Assembly: GCA_017647795.1 (NCBI GenBank)
Contig: JAGCJX010000007.1
Coordinates: 1 to 64,000, forward strand
Source: Bacteroidales bacterium
GTDB taxonomy: Bacteria; Bacteroidota; Bacteroidia; Bacteroidales; UBA932
Direction: 5' to 3'
DNA length: 64,000 nt
The translations under genes and the position numbers were made by a program. The notes below the pieces were generated by a model, which was given only the letters and a program-made list of their open reading frames with translations, made no database searches and was not told the origin of the DNA. Positions 54,511-63,017 of this stretch are shown here, one piece after another; position 1 is the stretch's first letter, and the number at the start of each line of letters is the position of its first letter.

Positions 54511-56157
54511 TTACGGTTGGGGATAACCTACCATCGGATAGAGGGAGATCAAGGTCAGGAAGCCGTTGTATACATCGCCAACGATACCCACCTTACCATT
54601 GCTTACCTTCACTTCGTATTCGTGAATTTCTTGGGTTTTGGGTTCTTCGGTTTGGTCATCCGAGTCGGTAATCCACAATTTGATGACCTTGCCGGTCGCA
54701 TTGTCAATTTCATAGCCCCACAAGGTAACCGCGTGGTGCATACCGCCACTCAATTGGATACCCAAAGAAGACATACCGTAACCGATGACCTTCACAACCT
54801 CATCGGAGAATGCCAACCATTTTCCATCATCCGACAAACCGCTACCATTGCCCCAAACGTAGTAGTTGTTGATGTCTGCGGTGTAGAAATTATCGTAAAC
54901 GGTGTCTGCAATCAAGGTATAGGGCATTTCCATCACCTTTTTTGCTTCCGACCAGATAGATTTCAAATAACCGCCTCCGCGGATGGGCTGAGCTTGGTTT
55001 TGGAAGGTTTCACAAACATTGATGCCTTCAATGTACCACGGAATTCCGTGGAATGCGTGTCCACCGCGTTGGTTGTTCCAATCGTTCCAGAAGGCTTCCA
55101 TGATGGCCAGTTCGTAGGTCTCTCCCGGACCGTTCAAAGCCTCTTCCGGTAAGGTGTTGCCCGCACGGACATAGCCATCTTGCCACCATTGCATGATGTT
55201 CGCAGTCGAAGCAGCCCAGCACATGTTGATGTCGCCGTGGGTTTGTCCATTGCCCCGTTTGTTCACATCGTACCAGCCGGATGCGATGGTCACACCGTCC
55301 GCAAAGACAATGGTTGTTCCAGTAGCCTGATTTTCTTCGGCTACCACTTGTACGCGGTTGGAAGTTACACGACCCTTGGTCGCATAAAACTCATAGGTTC
55401 CTGCGGTCAAAGTCGAGAACTTATTACCGGTCATCTTGGTTTCTTTGGTTCCTTCTACAACGTAGAATGTCGCCTCTGCCGTCACATCTTCTCCTTCTTG
55501 TGTTACGGTCAAAGTCGCTTCTTCACGACCGTTGGCCACGATGGTCTGTACATCCACCGCCAATTCCAAGGCCCCTTCTTCGGGCAATTCGGTTGCCGTC
55601 ACGTTCACCGTGTTGGAAGCAGTTTCCGAATAGAGAGCATAGAAGGTGTAAGCACCCGCTTCGGTGGTTGCAAAGGTGTTTGATTCCAGGGCGGTAGTAC
55701 TTCCTTCGCGATAAATCTTACTTTGACGGGTCACATCAGTTCCTTCACAAGTAACGGTAAATGTAGCCGTTGCCTCTCCATCCGCTACAATCTCCGCCGG
55801 AGCAACAGTCAGTTTGACTTCCAATTGTTGTTCGGGTGCTTGGGTGGCAACCACGGTTACATCGTTGGATTGCAAATCTCCGTGGGTGGCGTAGAACACA
55901 TACTCACCGGCATTGGTCGTCCGGAAAGCAGGACCGTCCAAAGCCGTCGTCACTCCTCTTTGGAAGAAAACCGCCTCTGCAGTCACATCTTCACCATCCA
56001 AGGTTACCGAGAAATTCACAGTTTGTACACCATCAGCCACGAATTCAGAAAGGCTGGCTTCCAAGAGAAGTTCTTTGGTCTCCTCCTTCTTCTCAGGCGT
56101 ACAACCGATTACAAAAAGCATCGCCATCAAGGCTATGCAGGAAAAAATTCTTTTCAT
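54511..56157 (-). CDS. IdeS/Mac-family cysteine endopeptidase lipoprotein with three Ig-like repeats
   Basis: The 548-residue protein has a lipobox (LFVIGC, C19), three Ig-like repeats of about 85 residues (31-106, 112-189, 197-273) each with VADG or VANG, D/E-VT and AG-Y-F-YA, and a C-terminal protease (about 290-548). That domain matches the IdeS family (C66): GWYDVNK, catalytic C313 in NMCWAAST, H475 in HAVTLWGYE and D498/D500 in WITDSDD. IdeS of streptococci cuts IgG in the hinge. Here the enzyme should sit on the cell surface; its substrate is unknown. It is flanked by the repeat array and the mraZ region. Confidence 0.88.
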   Translation of the reverse strand: MKRIFSCIALMAMLFVIGCTPEKKEETKELLLEASLSEFVADGVQTVNFSVTLDGEDVTAEAVFFQRGVTTALDGPAFRTTNAGEYVFYATHGDLQSNDVTVVATQAPEQQLEVKLTVAPAEIVADGEATATFTVTCEGTDVTRQSKIYREGSTTALESNTFATTEAGAYTFYALYSETASNTVNVTATELPEEGALELAVDVQTIVANGREEATLTVTQEGEDVTAEATFYVVEGTKETKMTGNKFSTLTAGTYEFYATKGRVTSNRVQVVAEENQATGTTIVFADGVTIASGWYDVNKRGNGQTHGDINMCWAASTANIMQWWQDGYVRAGNTLPEEALNGPGETYELAIMEAFWNDWNNQRGGHAFHGIPWYIEGINVCETFQNQAQPIRGGGYLKSIWSEAKKVMEMPYTLIADTVYDNFYTADINNYYVWGNGSGLSDDGKWLAFSDEVVKVIGYGMSSLGIQLSGGMHHAVTLWGYEIDNATGKVIKLWITDSDDQTEEPKTQEIHEYEVKVSNGKVGIVGDVYNGFLTLISLYPMVGYPQP

Positions 56158-56187
56158 GCGAAATGTTTAATTGATTCGATATTTTTT

Positions 56188-56196
56188 GCAAAGATA
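56188..56196 (-). promoter_or_regulatory. -7 promoter element of the IdeS-like gene
   Basis: TATCTTTGC on the minus strand (56196 to 56188) is a perfect -7 match, 30 bases before the start codon. Confidence 0.6.
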
Positions 56197-56266
56197 AATA
56201 AAATTTTGACGAATTATCAACAAAACCCTCGACAGAGGCCCGCAAAAGGAATGTTCATAACTTCTG

Positions 56267-56301
56267 TGGATAATTTTGGAAAAAAGTGGAAAAGAATGGA
56301 A
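56267..56301 (+). promoter_or_regulatory. Probable MraZ operator: four TGGA repeats at 10-bp intervals
   Basis: TGGAT (56267), TGGAA (56277), TGGAA (56287) and TGGAA (56297) recur with exact 10-base spacing, so all lie on one face of the helix. They cover the -33 position of the mraZ promoter. In E. coli, MraZ binds TGGGN repeats spaced 5 bases apart (10-base period) before its own gene. The pattern here is the same with GGA in place of GGG. Confidence 0.7.
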
Positions 56302-56310
56302 AATGTTTTT

Positions 56311-56318
56311 TAATTTTG
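56311..56318 (+). promoter_or_regulatory. -7 promoter element of mraZ
   Basis: TAATTTTG matches the -7 consensus, 10 bases after the last TGGAA repeat and 24 bases before the mraZ start codon. Confidence 0.6.
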
Positions 56319-56342
56319 CCGAAGTTTACACAACTCATTATT

Positions 56343-56789
56343 ATGGCGAAGTTTATCGGCGAATACAAAGGCAAATTGGACGACAAAGGACGGTTGGTTT
56401 TTCCGGCAGGTCTGAAGGCCGGTGTGCCCGAAAACGAGCCCCTGAAGTTTGTGGTCAAACCCGGATTGTTCGCCCCCTGCCTGGAAATCTACACCTACGC
56501 AGAGTGGGAAAAAGAATCCGAAGCCCTCAAAGCCAAACTCAACTTCTATCGCAAAGAAGATTCCTTGTTTTGGCGTACTTACATGCGCAATCGCGTAGTG
56601 ATTGAACCGGATGCAAAAATTGGCCGTTTCTCTCTTCCAAAGGAACTGCTGGACAAAGCCGGTATTGTGAAAGATGTCATATTCAGCGGAAGCGACTACA
56701 AAATCGAATTGTGGGCCATCGACCGTTACGAAGAGGCCATCCTTCCCGATGAGGAATATGTTCCGCTGGCAGAAAAATTACTCGGTTAA
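56343..56789 (+). CDS. mraZ: Transcriptional regulator MraZ
   Basis: The 148-residue protein has two SpoVT/AbrB-like half domains. The first holds YKGKLDDKGRLVFPAGLK, the second EPDAKIGRFSLPKELLDKAGI, both with the DxKGR-type motif. It forms a ring that binds direct repeats before the dcw operon and represses it. The start at 56343 matches the family N-terminus. rsmH follows 19 bases later. Confidence 0.96.
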   Translation: MAKFIGEYKGKLDDKGRLVFPAGLKAGVPENEPLKFVVKPGLFAPCLEIYTYAEWEKESEALKAKLNFYRKEDSLFWRTYMRNRVVIEPDAKIGRFSLPKELLDKAGIVKDVIFSGSDYKIELWAIDRYEEAILPDEEYVPLAEKLLG

Positions 56790-56808
56790 TTAATTCGAAA
56801 GAAGAACC

Positions 56809-57741
56809 ATGGAAGTTTACCACATACCCGTGCTTTTGAATGAGAGCGTGGACGCATTGGATATCAATCCCTCCGGCGTTTACGTGGATGCCACATTGGG
56901 TGGCGGCGGACACACCCGCGAGATTCTTTCCCGTTTGGGAGAGAAGGGTCGCTTGGTGGTTTTTGACCGCGACCGCGAAGCATTGGAGAATGCCCCGAAA
57001 GACCCACGGGTGATTGTGGTTCACCACAATTTCCGTTTTGTTCGCAACTTCTTACGCTACCACGGGTTTCAAGGTGCCAACGGCATCCTGGCCGACCTGG
57101 GAGTCTCGTCCCACCAATTCGACACATCCGAACGCGGCTTTTCTTTCCGCTTCGAAGCCGACTTGGACATGCGGATGAACGACCGGGCCGAAACCACCGC
57201 CCAAGACATCCTGAATCGTTACAGCGAGGAAGAGTTGGAAAACATCCTGCGCCTCTACGGAGAAGTGGACGGCAGTCGCCGCATCGCCTCCATGATTTGT
57301 GCTGCCCGTGCCAAACAACCGATTCAAACCACGGGCGACCTGACCCGTGCCATTGCCAAGGCCCTGCCCAAATTGGCGGAACACAAATTCCTGGCAAAAA
57401 TTTACCAAGCCCTGCGCATCGAAGTCAACGGAGAAATGAACAGCCTGGCCGGCTTCTTACAAGGCGCCGCTGACAGCCTGTTGCCCGGTGGCCGACTTTC
57501 GGTCATCACCTACCATTCCTTGGAAGACCGGATGGTCAAGAATTTCATCCGCAGCGGCAACATCGCGGGAAAAGACGAACGCGACCCCTTTGGCCGCAGC
57601 ACCGCTCCCCTGAAAGCGGTCAACAAAAAGGCAGCCCTGCCCAGTGAAGAAGAAATTGCAAACAACACCCGCGCCCGTAGCGCCAAACTCCGGGTTGCAG
57701 AAAAGATAAACCCCGAAGAAGGCAAGAAAGCATGGCGGTAA
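56809..57741 (+). CDS. rsmH: 16S rRNA (cytosine1402-N4)-methyltransferase RsmH
   Basis: The 310-residue SAM-dependent enzyme shows the start block YHIPVLLNESVDAL, the SAM site DATLGGGGHTREIL, and the C-terminal SVITYHSLEDRMVKNFIR. It methylates C1402 in the ribosomal P site. It overlaps the ftsL-like gene by 10 bases. Confidence 0.97.
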   Translation: MEVYHIPVLLNESVDALDINPSGVYVDATLGGGGHTREILSRLGEKGRLVVFDRDREALENAPKDPRVIVVHHNFRFVRNFLRYHGFQGANGILADLGVSSHQFDTSERGFSFRFEADLDMRMNDRAETTAQDILNRYSEEELENILRLYGEVDGSRRIASMICAARAKQPIQTTGDLTRAIAKALPKLAEHKFLAKIYQALRIEVNGEMNSLAGFLQGAADSLLPGGRLSVITYHSLEDRMVKNFIRSGNIAGKDERDPFGRSTAPLKAVNKKAALPSEEEIANNTRARSAKLRVAEKINPEEGKKAWR

Positions 57742-58085
57742 AATTAAAAAATACGATCCAAGATATTCTGGGCGGACAACTGCTGGTCAGAAACGGAGGG
57801 CTCCTGAGACACTGGGCCTTCTTGTTGTATATTTGCGGCCTGGTCTTGGTGATGATTTCCATCCGTTTTGCGATCAAAGATGCCTTGCTTCAAGAGGTAA
57901 AATACACAGAAATCCTGCACGAGAGAAAGATTGAACACGCCGGCAAATTTGCCGAGGTCCTGCAACGCTCCCAAAAGAGCGAAATCCAGAAAGCCCTTCA
58001 GGCCCAAGGATCTACATTAACCGCCCCGAAAGACACCCCGAAACGCATCCCCTTGTCTGATGAAAAAGAACGCAACAACTCCTAA
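57732..58085 (+). CDS. ftsL: FtsL-like cell-division protein
   Basis: The 117-residue bitopic membrane protein has one membrane helix (HWAFLLYICGLVLVMISIRF) followed by a short coiled-coil region. Its place between rsmH and ftsI, its size and its topology are those of FtsL, though sequence conservation in this family is weak. It should act in the divisome with FtsB/FtsQ. It overlaps ftsI by 26 bases. Confidence 0.8.
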   Translation: MAVKLKNTIQDILGGQLLVRNGGLLRHWAFLLYICGLVLVMISIRFAIKDALLQEVKYTEILHERKIEHAGKFAEVLQRSQKSEIQKALQAQGSTLTAPKDTPKRIPLSDEKERNNS

Positions 58086-60210
58086 CAGCAACAAGGGCGT
58101 TCCGGCCTACGCAAAACGGTTTCGGATCGTTTACTACATCGCCTTCACCTGCGCCATCCTTCTGATGGTCAAGATGATCAGCCTCCAATTCTTCAGCGAG
58201 GATCCCGCCCGGTACGAAGATTTCTTTCACGAAGAGGTCATTGAGCCGAGCCGCGGAAAAATCCTCTCCCACGACGACCGGACGATGGCAATGTCCATTC
58301 CCTACTACATCTTGACCTGGGACAGCACCCGGATTACCGACAGCTTGTTCAAAGCCGATGTGGACTCGTTGGCTTTGTGTCTGTCGAAATTGTATAAAGA
58401 CAAATCACAACGGGAGTACAAACGCATCCTGACCAACGCCCGCAACAAGAAGAGCCAGTTTATCTACATCAACAAACGCAAAATCACCTACCGCGAATAC
58501 CAGGAAGCCATCCAATTCCCGATTTTCCGGTTGGGCCGTTTCAAAGGAGGCTTTAAGGCTGAGGATGCCACCCAACGAAAAACCCCGTACGACCGTCTGG
58601 CCTACCGGACCGTGGGTTACATCCGCAAAAACGAACACAATGCCGAGTACGGCGTGGGCTTGGAAAGCAGCTTCAACCAAAAACTCAAGGGCAAACCCGG
58701 CATCCGAACCATCACCCGCGACCTGAACGACCAATGGGTAGAAGCCAGCTCCGGCAATTTCCTCCCGGCACAAGACGGATACGACTTACGAACCACCTTG
58801 GACATCGAAATCCAAGAAGCTGCAGAGATCGCCTTGCGCGAGCAACTGGCCCAATCCGACCTGTTGGAAGGAGCAACTGCCATCGTGATGGACGTCAAAA
58901 CGGGCGCTATCCGGGCCATGGCCAACATGAAAAAAGACCGGAACGGCAACTTTGACGAGTCCTACAACTACGCCATTGCAGAAGCCAACGACCCGGGTTC
59001 TACTTTCAAACTGGTCACCCTGGTCGCGCTGCTGGAAGACGGGCTGATTACCTTGGACACCCCCGTGGATGCAGGCAACGGCCGTTGGAAATACTCCACC
59101 AAAGAATTTACAGACTCCCACACGGGAGGATACGGCATGCTGACCGCCCTGACGGCTTTTGAAAAATCGTCCAACATCGCCTTTGCGAAGTTGGTAACCC
59201 AATATTACAAAGACAACGAAGAACAATTCATCGCCCGCATCCACAGCATGAAGGTCGGTGAAAAGATTGGCTTCGACATTGAGGGGGAAGCTACCGCCCG
59301 TATCCCTTCTCCGACGGACCGAAACTGGTCTGCCCTCTCTATGCCTATGATTTCAATGGGTTATGAATTGGCCATCACCCCGCTGCACACCTTGACCTTC
59401 TACAACGCCATCGCCAACGGTGGAAAAATGATGAAACCGTATTTGGCCGAGGCCCTGCTGCAAGACGGAGAGGTCATTGAAAGTTACAAACCCACCCAAA
59501 TCCTGGGTTCGGTCTGCTCGAAGAAAACCCTTCGTGAGGCACAAAAAGCCATGGAGGGCGTCGTGAAGAATGGTACTGCCAAAGGCATTCAGGACGAACG
59601 TTACGGCATCGCCGGCAAAACCGGTACGGCGCAAATCCTCTTTGACGGGGTGTACAAAGATGCACTCGGTTACCGGAAACACCAGGCCTCGTTTGCGGGC
59701 TACTTCCCGACCGAAGACCCGAAATACTCGTGCATCGTCGTCCTGTATTCCAACAAGACCCGAGGCAACTTCTACGGTGCACAATGGGCGGCCCCCGTAT
59801 TCAAGAAAATCTCGGACTTCATCTACAATACCCATCCGGAATGGCATCCAATCCTGGACGCAACGGGACAAAAACCCGCAGACCACCCCAGCATTGCAAA
59901 CGGACAAGGTCAAGAAACCCTGGCGGCGATGAACGGCGTTCCCTTGAAACAACGGCCGGCAATCAGCACCAGCCAATGGATCCAGTTTGCAACGGACAGT
60001 ACCGGCATGGTGGCCAATACCCTGAACCAACCAACCCAGGTACTGGCCAACACCTTGAAGATGGGATTGAAGGACGCACTCTTTGTCTTGGAAAACCAAG
60101 GCTGCCGCGTCAAATTTGAAGGACAGGGCCGAGTGATCCACCAAGAGCCGGCACCCGGTACGCCCCTTCGTCCCAAACAAACTGTAACGCTAACCCTTTC
60201 CAACCAATAA
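58060..60210 (+). CDS. ftsI: Penicillin-binding protein FtsI with PASTA domain
   Basis: The 716-residue transpeptidase has an N-terminal membrane helix, a dimerisation domain, and the catalytic domain with S314-TFK317 (SxxK in NDPGSTFKLV), SSN in EKSSNIAF, and KTGTAQ. A PASTA domain ends the protein (ALFVLENQGCRVKFEGQG). It makes septal peptidoglycan cross-links. It starts inside the ftsL-like gene and ends 5 bases before murE. Confidence 0.96.
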   Translation: MKKNATTPNSNKGVPAYAKRFRIVYYIAFTCAILLMVKMISLQFFSEDPARYEDFFHEEVIEPSRGKILSHDDRTMAMSIPYYILTWDSTRITDSLFKADVDSLALCLSKLYKDKSQREYKRILTNARNKKSQFIYINKRKITYREYQEAIQFPIFRLGRFKGGFKAEDATQRKTPYDRLAYRTVGYIRKNEHNAEYGVGLESSFNQKLKGKPGIRTITRDLNDQWVEASSGNFLPAQDGYDLRTTLDIEIQEAAEIALREQLAQSDLLEGATAIVMDVKTGAIRAMANMKKDRNGNFDESYNYAIAEANDPGSTFKLVTLVALLEDGLITLDTPVDAGNGRWKYSTKEFTDSHTGGYGMLTALTAFEKSSNIAFAKLVTQYYKDNEEQFIARIHSMKVGEKIGFDIEGEATARIPSPTDRNWSALSMPMISMGYELAITPLHTLTFYNAIANGGKMMKPYLAEALLQDGEVIESYKPTQILGSVCSKKTLREAQKAMEGVVKNGTAKGIQDERYGIAGKTGTAQILFDGVYKDALGYRKHQASFAGYFPTEDPKYSCIVVLYSNKTRGNFYGAQWAAPVFKKISDFIYNTHPEWHPILDATGQKPADHPSIANGQGQETLAAMNGVPLKQRPAISTSQWIQFATDSTGMVANTLNQPTQVLANTLKMGLKDALFVLENQGCRVKFEGQGRVIHQEPAPGTPLRPKQTVTLTLSNQ

Positions 60211-60215
60211 CCGCT

Positions 60216-61679
60216 ATGCTTCTGAAACAATTACTTGAAGTACTCAATCCGATAGAAACACACGGGAACCTGGAACGCGAGGTCCCCAGCATCGCTTCTG
60301 ATTCGCGCAAATGCGAAGAAGGATCGTTGTTCATCGCCCTGCAAGGCGCTGCCAGCGATGGTCACCAGTACCTGCCGCAAGCCTTGGAACGGGGCGCCAA
60401 AGTGATTGTGTACGAACGTTCCGAAGCCTACCAGCCGGAATTGGAAAATATCACCTGGATTCGGGTACCGGATGGACGGAATGCGCTGGCGGCGCTGGCA
60501 GATGCCTTCTACGACCACCCGAGCCGTCGCCTGCGCCTGGTTGGAGTGACCGGCACCAACGGAAAAACCACCATCGCGACCCTGTTGTACCGCTTGTTCC
60601 GCGGACTGGGTTACGAATGCGGTCTGCTCTCAACCATCGCCAACTACGTGGGCACACAACGGTATGAAACGGAAAACACCACTCCGGATCCCATTACCTT
60701 GAACGCCCTGCTGCACGAGATGACCCTAAAAGGCTGCGAGTTCGCCTTCATGGAAGTGAGCTCCCACGCCTTGGAACAACGTCGCACAGCGGGTCTGACT
60801 TTCACCGGCGGGATTTTTACCAACCTGACCCACGACCACCTGGACTACCACAAAACTTTCGCAGAATACATCCGTTGTAAAAAGATTTTCTTTGACAACC
60901 TGCCGAAAACAGCCTTCGCCCTGACCAATGCAGACGATCGCAACGGCAACATCGTAGTTCAAAACACCGCAGCACGCATCTACCACTATGCCGCCCGCAC
61001 TCCGGGTGACTTCAAAGTACGCATCGTGGAAAAAAGTCTGGAAGGCAGCTTGTTGAACATCGATGGTACCGAAGTCTGGACCCGGTTCATCGGCGCCCAC
61101 AACGCCTACAACCTCCTGGCCGTATATGCTACCGCCCTGCTGCTGGGAGCCAACCGCGACGAGGTCCTGGCTCAGATGAGTGCCCTGCAAGCCGTATCGG
61201 GCCGCTTGGAATACGTCCGTGGCGGCAACGACCTGACCGCTGTTGTGGATTATGCCCACACCCCGGACGCTTTGGAAAACGTCCTCAAAACCCTGAAAGA
61301 AATCACCGGCAACGAGCGCCCGTTGGTCTGCATCTTCGGATGCGGTGGCAACCGAGACAAAACCAAACGGCCTGAAATGGCAGCCGTTGCTGAAAAATAT
61401 GCTGACCGGATTGTCATCACCTCCGACAACCCCCGCTTCGAAGACCCGGAAGCCATCATCGCAGACATCCAAGCCGGTCTTTCCGTACAAGGACGCCAAA
61501 AGACCGTCACCCTCATTGACCGCGCGGAAGCCATCCGGAGCACCTTGCTCTTTGCGACTCCCGGCTCCCTGATCCTGATTGCCGGCAAAGGCCACGAAGA
61601 CTATCAGATCATCCAAGGCACGAAACACTATTTCGATGACCTGGCGTTGGTCCGTGAATGTTTGACACCGAACAACTAA
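60216..61679 (+). CDS. murE: UDP-N-acetylmuramoyl-tripeptide synthetase (MurE)
   Basis: The 487-residue Mur ligase shows the P-loop GVTGTNGKTTIATLLY, the HDHLDYHKT block and DNPRFEDPEAI. The DNPR motif is the signature of enzymes that add meso-diaminopimelate. It lies between ftsI and mraY with gaps of 5 and 19 bases. Confidence 0.97.
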   Translation: MLLKQLLEVLNPIETHGNLEREVPSIASDSRKCEEGSLFIALQGAASDGHQYLPQALERGAKVIVYERSEAYQPELENITWIRVPDGRNALAALADAFYDHPSRRLRLVGVTGTNGKTTIATLLYRLFRGLGYECGLLSTIANYVGTQRYETENTTPDPITLNALLHEMTLKGCEFAFMEVSSHALEQRRTAGLTFTGGIFTNLTHDHLDYHKTFAEYIRCKKIFFDNLPKTAFALTNADDRNGNIVVQNTAARIYHYAARTPGDFKVRIVEKSLEGSLLNIDGTEVWTRFIGAHNAYNLLAVYATALLLGANRDEVLAQMSALQAVSGRLEYVRGGNDLTAVVDYAHTPDALENVLKTLKEITGNERPLVCIFGCGGNRDKTKRPEMAAVAEKYADRIVITSDNPRFEDPEAIIADIQAGLSVQGRQKTVTLIDRAEAIRSTLLFATPGSLILIAGKGHEDYQIIQGTKHYFDDLALVRECLTPNN

Positions 61680-61698
61680 CCCCTAGAGATACCTGACC

Positions 61699-63015
61699 AT
61701 GCTATACCATTTGTTTGAATATTTCCAAAGTCACCAAATTGATTTCCCGGGCTCCGGCTTGCTCCAATACCTCTCGGTACGGGCCGGTTTCGCCAGCATT
61801 CTGTCACTGTTCATTGCCTTGTTTGTGGGCAAGCGCATCATCCGCCTGCTGCAACGCAAACAGATTGGAGAAGAAATTCGGGACCTCGGTTTGGACGGGC
61901 AAATGCAAAAGAAAGGCACTCCGACCATGGGGGGCTTCATCATCCTGCTTTCCATCCTAATTCCAGTTCTGCTCTTGGGCGACCTGACCAACATCTATGT
62001 CCTGTTGCTCATCCTGACAACGGTATGGCTCGGTGCCATCGGCTTCCTGGACGACTACATCAAAGTTTTCAAACGGAAGAAAGAAGGCTTGAGCGGCCGC
62101 TACAAAATTTTTGGTCAAGTCTCTCTGGGCCTCATTGTGGGTCTGACCCTGTGCTTCAGCGACCAGGCCACCATTCGGGACAAGGCCGAAAGCACGCTGA
62201 CCCACCAAGAACAAAACCTCCTGGTAGAAAAGGAACTCGCCTCGTACGAAAGCAGTCCCTCGCGTGCAGCCTCGTTGGACAGCCATTACAACCCGGCCCA
62301 CAAGAGCACCAAGACCACCATCCCGTTCGTCAAATCCAACGAGTTTGACTATGCTTGGCTGGCTCCGGGAAAAGGCAGTGTGAAAAACATCCTGCAGTGG
62401 ATCATCTACATCTTTGTCATCATCCTGGTCATCACCGCAACCTCCAACGGCACCAACCTCACCGACGGTCTGGACGGACTGGCTGCGGGAACCTCGGCGA
62501 TTGCAGGGGTGGCGCTGGGTATCCTGGCCTACCTGTCCGGTAACATCATTTATGCCGACTACCTGAACATCATGTACATCCCGAATTCCGGTGAAATTAC
62601 AGTGTTCATGGCAGCTTACCTGGGAGCCTTGCTCGGTTTTATCTGGTACAACGTCTTCCCGGCACAGGTCTTTATGGGCGACACCGGCAGCTTGACCCTC
62701 GGTGGAATTTTGGCCGTGGTTGCCATCATTGTCCGCAAAGAACTCCTGCTGCCCATCCTCTGCGGTATCTTCTTTGTAGAAAGCCTTTCCGTTATCCTGC
62801 AAACAACCTATTACAAATACACGAGAGCACGGTACGGTGAGCCGCGACGCATCTTCCGGATGTCCCCGTTGCATCACCATTTCCAAAAGCAAGGCATTCC
62901 GGCCCTCCTTCAACGGCCGGCCCAACCGATGCACGAAGTCAAAATCACCATGCGCTTCTGGATCATCGGCATCGTCCTCGCTGTGCTCACCATTGTTTCC
63001 TTGAAAATCCGATAA
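61699..63015 (+). CDS. mraY: Phospho-N-acetylmuramoyl-pentapeptide transferase
   Basis: The 438-residue membrane enzyme makes lipid I. It shows [13 protein letters not shown], the catalytic aspartates in GFLDDYIKV (D118, D119), [17 protein letters not shown] and [10 protein letters not shown]. Compared with the 360-residue E. coli enzyme it has an extra soluble insert of about 70 residues (155-225) between membrane helices. Such inserts are known in Bacteroidetes. Confidence 0.96.
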   Translation: MLYHLFEYFQSHQIDFPGSGLLQYLSVRAGFASILSLFIALFVGKRIIRLLQRKQIGEEIRDLGLDGQMQKKGTPTMGGFIILLSILIPVLLLGDLTNIYVLLLILTTVWLGAIGFLDDYIKVFKRKKEGLSGRYKIFGQVSLGLIVGLTLCFSDQATIRDKAESTLTHQEQNLLVEKELASYESSPSRAASLDSHYNPAHKSTKTTIPFVKSNEFDYAWLAPGKGSVKNILQWIIYIFVIILVITATSNGTNLTDGLDGLAAGTSAIAGVALGILAYLSGNIIYADYLNIMYIPNSGEITVFMAAYLGALLGFIWYNVFPAQVFMGDTGSLTLGGILAVVAIIVRKELLLPILCGIFFVESLSVILQTTYYKYTRARYGEPRRIFRMSPLHHHFQKQGIPALLQRPAQPMHEVKITMRFWIIGIVLAVLTIVSLKIR

Positions 63016-63017
63016 CC

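Noticed and set aside
56265..56273. Consensus DnaA box (TGTGGATAA) before mraZ
   Set aside because: It is a single 9-base match that overlaps the first of the phased TGGA repeats, which explain it better. The related sequences in the tandem array deviate from the consensus.
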